DNA of 39,597 nt, from the NCBI RefSeq assembly GCF_002979555.1, contig NZ_PCOZ01000028.1:1-39597 (forward strand), written 5' to 3'. Positions 35,560 to 39,597 of this stretch are shown here, one piece after another (positions within the stretch are counted from its first letter, which is position 1; every line of letters starts with the position of its first letter). A program made the position numbers and the translations under genes. This DNA comes from Pseudomonas sp. MYb60. GTDB lineage: Bacteria > Pseudomonadota > Gammaproteobacteria > Pseudomonadales > Pseudomonadaceae. Below the pieces are notes generated by a model that saw nothing but the letters and a program-made list of their open reading frames with translations, did not search any database and had not been told where the DNA came from.

Positions 35560-36112
35560 GCAGGTTCAGGGTGTTAGCCACTCGGTTCCCCACCCCGGCG
35601 CTCTGGTTGACCTGTACCACTCCACGGCTGCCGGTGAAGGCCTGGTCGCTGGTAACGACCTGGCGGCTGCCAGTGGCAGGGGTCAACCCTGAGTCTGTTG
35701 CAAGCGCAACGTTCTGTTGCGACATGACACTGTCGTCGATGCTCTGCGGGCCAGCGTTGACGCTGATCCGCACGGCATTGATCATTTGGTTCTGAGCGCC
35801 GGCGGACTGGTTGATACTCACCACACCGTTGCCGTTGCTGAAAGAATTGCCCTGAATCGCTGCCTTCGCATTCGTGGCGCGTTCGGCGGGGGCACCGCTG
35901 ATTTTCTGAGTGACCGAGACGTTCGCCTGGGCGTTGCGGCCAACCGCGATGGCGACGTAATTGCTCAGCTGCTGGTGGTCGCCGCCGGCCTGGTTGATCA
36001 TCACTACACCGTTGTACTGTTTGCCCGAATTATCGATAGTCGCGTCATTGTTGCTGTCGGCCATCGCCACGCTGCAGCCCAGCACTGCCAGAAGCATCCA
36101 GGAATGATTCAT
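35549..36112 (-). CDS. fapB: Fap minor amyloid subunit / nucleator FapB
   Basis: 187 residues with a signal peptide (about 1-18, ending SVAMA). Three imperfect repeats contain GVV-x-(I/V)NQ-(A/S)-x-G: GVVMINQAGGDHQQLSNYVAI at about 35-55, GVVSINQSAGAQNQMINAVRI at about 95-115, and GVVQVNQSAGVGNRVANTLNL at the C-terminus. This matches FapB, the minor amyloid component thought to nucleate FapC. It starts 1 nt after the fapA stop with GGAGGGCGTTGAG as ribosome-binding site, so translation is coupled to fapA. Confidence 0.92.
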   Translation of the reverse strand: MNHSWMLLAVLGCSVAMADSNNDATIDNSGKQYNGVVMINQAGGDHQQLSNYVAIAVGRNAQANVSVTQKISGAPAERATNAKAAIQGNSFSNGNGVVSINQSAGAQNQMINAVRISVNAGPQSIDDSVMSQQNVALATDSGLTPATGSRQVVTSDQAFTGSRGVVQVNQSAGVGNRVANTLNLRLN

Positions 36113-36113
36113 C

Positions 36114-36566
36114 TCAACGCCCTCCGACCAGGCTGCCGATATTGTTCAGCGGCGCAAGGCCACTGGAGACGGCGCTGTTGACCGTGCCAGCGATGCTGCT
36201 GCCACCGCCGCCGTGACCGGCAGCTGCGCCTGTGCCCAGGCCAATGCCCGCGCCGTTGTTGTCAAAGCCCGGAAGCTGTCCGCCTGGAAGGATGTTGCGA
36301 GTGATCGCGGCACCGCTGCTGACGGCTGCAATGTCGTGATCGTTGAGTTCAAAGCTGGCCGCACGCTGGATCTGCGCGGCGGGATTGGTTTGGGCGGTGG
36401 TAGGGTTTGGGTCGGAGCCGGCAGTGCGTCCCCACATGTGGCCGCGCACTGCCCGGTCAATCACGATTGTGCCGTCGCCTGCTGCGAGCACGGGAAGGCT
36501 CACGCTGGTACTCAGTACACAGCTGATCAGCAGAAGGCTCAGTGAGCCTGAAGTGTGAATAGCCAC
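36114..36566 (-). CDS. fapA: Fap operon protein FapA
   Basis: 150 residues starting at GTG (36566), with AAGGAAGCACGCC upstream. An N-terminal signal peptide (about 1-29, ending PVLAA) is followed by GDGTIVIDRAVRGHMWGRTAGSDPNPTTAQTNP, then a Gly/Ala-rich low-complexity C-terminal half (GAGIGLGTGAAAGHGGGGSS). FapA is periplasmic and reported to influence FapB/FapC incorporation into fibres, probably as a chaperone-like factor. It is first in the operon and lies about 42 nt downstream of the predicted transcription start of the -24/-12 promoter. Confidence 0.88.
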   Translation of the reverse strand: MAIHTSGSLSLLLISCVLSTSVSLPVLAAGDGTIVIDRAVRGHMWGRTAGSDPNPTTAQTNPAAQIQRAASFELNDHDIAAVSSGAAITRNILPGGQLPGFDNNGAGIGLGTGAAAGHGGGGSSIAGTVNSAVSSGLAPLNNIGSLVGGR

Positions 36567-36618
36567 GGCGTGCTTCCTTCTTCTTCGCGCTGACCCTAAA
36601 CAGCGCTGTCAGGGATAG

Positions 36619-36634
36619 AGCAGAAGGCGTGCCG
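36619..36634 (-). promoter_or_regulatory. Sigma-54 (-24/-12) promoter of the fap operon
   Basis: On the minus strand the sequence is CGGCACG-CCTT-CTGCT, against the consensus TGGCACG-N4-TTGCW. The invariant GG (complement of 36632-36633) and GC (36620-36621) are exactly 10 nt apart. The predicted start of transcription is near 36608, leaving a 5' leader of about 42 nt before fapA. A sigma-54 activator gene lies at the other end of the operon, which supports the call. Confidence 0.78.
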
Positions 36635-36731
36635 CTTTTGAATTGTGTCGGTAATTCAACGGGTTGAAAAAAGTCGTGGGCAAAGTGATGGCATTGTTGT
36701 TTCAGCCACGAGACAGGCCATCAGTAAGGCC

Positions 36732-36749
36732 GCCACTGCCAGCCACTGC
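36732..36749. promoter_or_regulatory. Candidate upstream activator site of the fap promoter
   Basis: GCCACTGC occurs twice, at 36732-36739 and 36742-36749, with a 10-bp period that puts both copies on the same face of the helix. The pair lies about 125-140 nt upstream of the predicted fap start, the usual distance for enhancer-binding proteins. TCGTGG (36674-36679) and CCACGA (36706-36711) form a second, spaced inverted repeat. Both are only candidates. The rest of 36635-36895 shows no gene. Confidence 0.3.
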
Positions 36750-36895
36750 GCAATCGCTTCACCTGCCTGTATCAGCGACTTAACACCTGCCATGACAAAA
36801 CGATGAACCCGCAGCAGGCGGGCGCCTCAGGGGGTGTGGCTGTTAAAAAAATGGACACCGCGCACGCAAGAACGCCCATGCCGGACGGCGGGGAC

Positions 36896-37894
36896 TCAGC
36901 CTTTCGGGGATTTGCGCGGGATGGAATTGAGAACGGGGTTGCCGTCCTGGTTCTGCGTCAGGTAGACCGGCAGAACCTTGGGCAAGGAGGGAATGAGGTT
37001 GCCGACCTCACTGATGTTGTAGATGCCGCCGATGCGAATCTGCCCGGTACCCGCATCAGCAAGCAGCGCCGGTTTGCGCAGGTAGCGGTTGATCAGCGGC
37101 AACGCATCGGCCAGGGTCAGGTTGTCGAGGACCAGCTTGCCCTGGCGCCAGGCGAGGGCCGTGTCGTCCGGTTTCATCACGCGCACCCGGGGCGTGGCGT
37201 CACCTTGCCGATAACTGGCCTGCATGCCAGGCGTGAGTGGCACGCTGCCGTGCACCTGGTCGCTGGAAATCTGCACCGAGCCCTCGAGCAGCATCACACG
37301 CACCTGGTCTTCATATTTCCAGACGTTGAACTGGGTGCCCGTTACCCGGACCTGGCCCTCGCCGGCGCGCACGATGAAAGGGTGCGCGCTGTCGTGACTG
37401 ACCTTGAAGAAGGCTTCGCCATGCTTCAAGGTCACTTGGCGGCGGTCCTTGTAATGGCTGTAGACCAGCTCGGTGCCGAGGTTGAGTTCGACCTGGCTGC
37501 CGTCTCCCAGAGTGACCCGTGTGAGTCCATCGGACGCCTGGAAACGCTCATAAGCGTTGGGCAGCCAGCCCGCTTCCCAGCCGGTAAACGCGGCGACGGG
37601 CAGGGCGGCCAGGCAAATGGCCGCCGCCACGGCATAGCTGCGCAGGTGACTGCGCGGCTTCAGGGGCAAGACTGCGGCGGGAGCCGGCTCAGTACGGGGC
37701 AGGTGGTCAGCGACGTCCCAGATTTCCAGCATGGCCGCGTATTCGAACGCATGCAGCGGGTGCGAATCGTGCCAGTGCGTAAAAGCCTCACGCTCAGCCG
37801 CCGTGCAGTCACTCGCGTGCAGGCGCATGCACCAATGCGCTGCGGCGTCGGTGATCGCGTCATAGTCGGCTTCTGAAATGGACTTTTCGCTCAT
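36896..37894 (-). CDS. Orphan FecR-family protein
   Basis: 332 residues from the ATG at 37894; a GTG at 37915 with GGAGG 7 nt upstream would give 339. The N-terminal DUF4880-like helical domain (about 10-70: DAAAHWCMRLHASDCTAAEREAFTHWHDSHPLHAFEYAAM) is followed by a single membrane segment at about 88-108 and the periplasmic FecR domain (VTLGDGSQVELNLGTELVYSHYKDRRQVTLKHGEAFFKVSHD). The family relays signals from TonB receptors to cognate ECF sigma factors. No sigma-factor gene lies upstream and no signalling-type receptor is nearby, so the partner is missing or elsewhere. The C-terminal secretin/TonB short-domain-like segment (LTLADALPLINRYLRKPALL) is present. Confidence 0.88.
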   Translation of the reverse strand: MSEKSISEADYDAITDAAAHWCMRLHASDCTAAEREAFTHWHDSHPLHAFEYAAMLEIWDVADHLPRTEPAPAAVLPLKPRSHLRSYAVAAAICLAALPVAAFTGWEAGWLPNAYERFQASDGLTRVTLGDGSQVELNLGTELVYSHYKDRRQVTLKHGEAFFKVSHDSAHPFIVRAGEGQVRVTGTQFNVWKYEDQVRVMLLEGSVQISSDQVHGSVPLTPGMQASYRQGDATPRVRVMKPDDTALAWRQGKLVLDNLTLADALPLINRYLRKPALLADAGTGQIRIGGIYNISEVGNLIPSLPKVLPVYLTQNQDGNPVLNSIPRKSPKG

Positions 37895-37917
37895 TGACTC
37901 ATCCTGATTTCCCACAT
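37891..37917 (-). CDS. Possible 8-codon leader ORF overlapping fecR start
   Basis: MWEIRMSQ then TGA. The ATG at 37917 lies 5 nt after GGAGG (37923-37927), and its stop overlaps the fecR ATG at 37894 as ATGA. This places the best ribosome-binding site on the minigene and would couple it to fecR. It could be a true leader peptide, a remnant of a lost upstream sigma gene, or chance. Confidence 0.3.
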   Translation of the reverse strand: MWEIRMSQ

Positions 37918-38036
37918 TCTAACCTCCCGGGGCGGACGGCGAGAACAGCCATCATGGCAATTGCACATCAATTGGAACTTATTCTTGTTTAAAAGCGCCT
38001 AAATTTTTCAGGACATTCTCACAATGGAGTACGAAC

Positions 38037-38306
38037 ATGTTGAAGAAAAGCTTAGTCGCCCTGTGTGCAACCACTGCTCTGCTCAGCGCAGGCGCCGCGC
38101 TGGCCGATAAACCGGGCGCGGGCTGGATCCCGATTGAAAAAGCCATCGAAGTGGCCAAGACCAAGGCTGGCTACATCGAAGTCTATGCCGCTGAAGCAGA
38201 CGACAATGGTTATTGGGAGGTCAAGGGCCGCAAGTCCGATGGCACCGTGTATGAAGCCCGCATCGATGGCGCCTCGGGCAATATCCTGCGCGACCAGAAA
38301 GACTGA
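38037..38306 (+). CDS. Small exported PepSY-domain protein
   Basis: 89 residues. A signal peptide (about 1-23, ending AALA) is followed by DKPGAGWIPIEKAIEVAKTKAGYIEVYAAEADDNGYWEVKGRKSDGTVYEARIDGASGNILRDQKD, a single PepSY unit. PepSY domains are small periplasmic modules often involved in inhibiting peptidases or sensing; the partner here is unknown. The start has GGAG 8 nt upstream. It is divergent from the fecR-like gene, which raises the possibility of shared control. Confidence 0.88.
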   Translation: MLKKSLVALCATTALLSAGAALADKPGAGWIPIEKAIEVAKTKAGYIEVYAAEADDNGYWEVKGRKSDGTVYEARIDGASGNILRDQKD

Positions 38307-38315
38307 TGTATCCCG

Positions 38316-38337
38316 TGGGAGCCTGCTCAGGCTCCCA
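38316..38337. terminator. Stem-loop between the PepSY gene and the toxin-like gene
   Basis: TGGGAGCCTG (38316-38325) and CAGGCTCCCA (38328-38337) form a 10-bp stem around a 2-nt centre. It follows the PepSY stop by 10 nt and overlaps the stop of the convergent gene (38327-38329). There is no clear U-tract on either side, so termination strength is uncertain. Confidence 0.5.
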
Positions 38338-39597
38338 TATCCAGCGAACGGCCAACCTGCGTTATCAGGTAGGTGATCGAGTCTGCATTGGCCAGTATCG
38401 TGGCGATGCGTTTATCAGCATCCGTCATGAATATCTGTCGCGCATCGGCCAGGTTCTTCGCGCCGGTGGCCTCGAGAATCTTGCGTTTGATCGACTTTGT
38501 ACTCTTACTCGTTCCAACGTCCTCCCACGCAGGTATCCATTCATTCCATGTCTTGAACAGCAGGCTGGCCGGTGTCAGCACCGATAGCGCGGTGTCGCGC
38601 AGGTTCACCAGGTCGGTCTTCATTTTTGGCGCTCCCTGAACCCCCAAGTTGATCAGGTCATGGAAGGGACGCATGCTGTCCAGGTAGGCAATGTCTTCGG
38701 TCTGGCATTTCAAATGCGACACTTCATGGATCAGTACGGCCGCCCGGGCGTGGGCAACGACGTCGAACGGCGTGGTCAGACGATTTACGTAGTCGTCCAT
38801 CGGAGGGGCAAAAAACGGGTTGAGCAGGTAGATTTTCTGCTCGGCGTCATCCGGTAGAATAAAGGCAAATGTGCTCTCACTGGCCAGACGTGCGGTGCCA
38901 CACACAAAGCGCATCGAGTCCGGTCGGGTAAGCGTGTGGTTGACCAGTTCGCCGAGCACTTCGTCCAGGCAGTCCTCGATCTTTTGCAGTTGCTCTGCCG
39001 TCAGCGTCAATACACCGAACAGTTCGGTGAAGAAGCGGCCTATTCGGCTGTTTGGATCGCGGATTTTTGCAAAATTGAGCACGTTGCGTTTACACGTGAC
39101 CGCGTAATAGGTCGCGACATTCAGGGCTTCATTGATCACCTGAGCTTTCCAACTGGATAGCCCGGCGATTTCCCGCATGCCGACCGCTTCTATATTCATG
39201 GCCTGTCGCTCGCCTAGGCGGGTCAAGTACCGTGCGTTGTAGCGCGAGAGTGTCTTGCCATAGCACGGGTTGTGACGATCAAGGTCCATTACCCATTGGC
39301 CTGTTGCATTGCGGCGCACGTAGGGCCCGATCAGCTCAAGGGTGGCCAGACGCCAATGGACCCCAGCCTGACGCACCGGATAGACCTTTCCAGCCACGGG
39401 CACATACAGCCGGTGGCTTTTTGTGTCCTCATACACTTGAGTCACGGGCTTCAGGGTGAGTTGGTTCAAGTCGACGTCGTGTACCTCCAGGGGCTGCAGG
39501 CAGGTTCGGGCGATGTGAGTGACGTCCAAGGTGGCGAGGGTGGTGGCGGGTGCCGCGGGGTCGGCCTCCCACTCGGCTGCTCGCTCCGATGGCGGGG
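38327..39597 (-). CDS. Toxin-like protein C-terminus with aspzincin-type protease motif (partial)
   Basis: The frame is open to the window edge, so the N-terminal part lies outside. The visible 423 residues include RLYVPVAGKVYPVRQAGVHWRL, a beta unit like that in the large DUF6543-type protein at 25178-29896. The C-terminal domain has HEVSH (38714-38728) and, 9 residues on, TEDIAY (38684-38701). HExxH followed by T-x-D-x-x-Y is the signature of aspzincin (M35, deuterolysin-like) zinc proteases, usually preceded by G, which here is Q. The domain would thus be a protease effector on a toxin scaffold. A TTG at 39529 is only an internal codon. No immunity gene is evident downstream. Confidence 0.75.
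   Translation of the reverse strand, partial: PPSERAAEWEADPAAPATTLATLDVTHIARTCLQPLEVHDVDLNQLTLKPVTQVYEDTKSHRLYVPVAGKVYPVRQAGVHWRLATLELIGPYVRRNATGQWVMDLDRHNPCYGKTLSRYNARYLTRLGERQAMNIEAVGMREIAGLSSWKAQVINEALNVATYYAVTCKRNVLNFAKIRDPNSRIGRFFTELFGVLTLTAEQLQKIEDCLDEVLGELVNHTLTRPDSMRFVCGTARLASESTFAFILPDDAEQKIYLLNPFFAPPMDDYVNRLTTPFDVVAHARAAVLIHEVSHLKCQTEDIAYLDSMRPFHDLINLGVQGAPKMKTDLVNLRDTALSVLTPASLLFKTWNEWIPAWEDVGTSKSTKSIKRKILEATGAKNLADARQIFMTDADKRIATILANADSITYLITQVGRSLDMGA

Overview
The window comes from a Pseudomonas of the fluorescens group. The evidence is the high G+C content, the gene order nadK / metallophosphoesterase / glpG / yeaC-like / DUF2797 / pepN, a complete fap functional-amyloid operon, an NAD-type gnd-zwf pair, and an intergenic repeat type common in that group. 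No tRNA, rRNA, CRISPR array, insertion sequence or prophage was seen.

Layout. 1-344: non-coding, with two highly structured repeat units. 345-7203 (+): a cobalamin riboswitch followed by cobW, cobN and a chlI/chlD gene, which together form a cobalt chelatase locus. chlI and chlD are joined by a textbook -1 ribosomal frameshift signal: an A AAA AAG heptamer, 5 nt, then a 14-bp stem. One gene can therefore make both the small AAA+ subunit and the longer AAA+/VWA subunit. 7241-8188 (-): a DUF1853 protein. 8334-15950 (+): a tight seven-gene housekeeping operon (nadK, metallophosphoesterase, rhomboid glpG, DUF1315, DUF2797, pepN, ZapE/AFG1-like ATPase). 16115-16606 (+): a GNAT acetyltransferase. 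16696-21476 (-): a small exported protein, a FhuE-type TonB siderophore receptor with a Fur-like box, the phosphoethanolamine transferase cptA with a ColR-like site, and a 59-residue protein. 21747-25080 (+): gnd, zwf and a Cof-type HAD hydrolase with overlapping stop/start codons. 25178-29896 (+): a 1572-residue protein resembling the Pseudomonas dermonecrotic-toxin-like (DUF6543) family.

30503-36634 is a biofilm-amyloid module. A sigma-54 enhancer-binding protein with a VpsR-like, non-phosphorylatable N-terminal domain lies convergent to fapABCDEF on the minus strand, with a shared bidirectional terminator between them. A -24/-12 promoter with exact spacing sits just upstream of fapA, so the adjacent activator is the obvious candidate regulator. 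Stem-loops bracket the fapC cistron, which encodes the major fibre subunit. To the right are an orphan FecR-type gene without a sigma factor (-), a small PepSY protein (+), and the C-terminal part of a second large toxin-like protein. The latter carries an HEVSH plus TEDIAY aspzincin-type zinc-protease signature and runs off the right edge of the window.

The strongest observations are the chlI/chlD frameshift element, the fap promoter-activator pairing with hairpins around fapC, the aspzincin-bearing toxin-like protein, and the orphan FecR preceded by an ATGA-coupled minigene.
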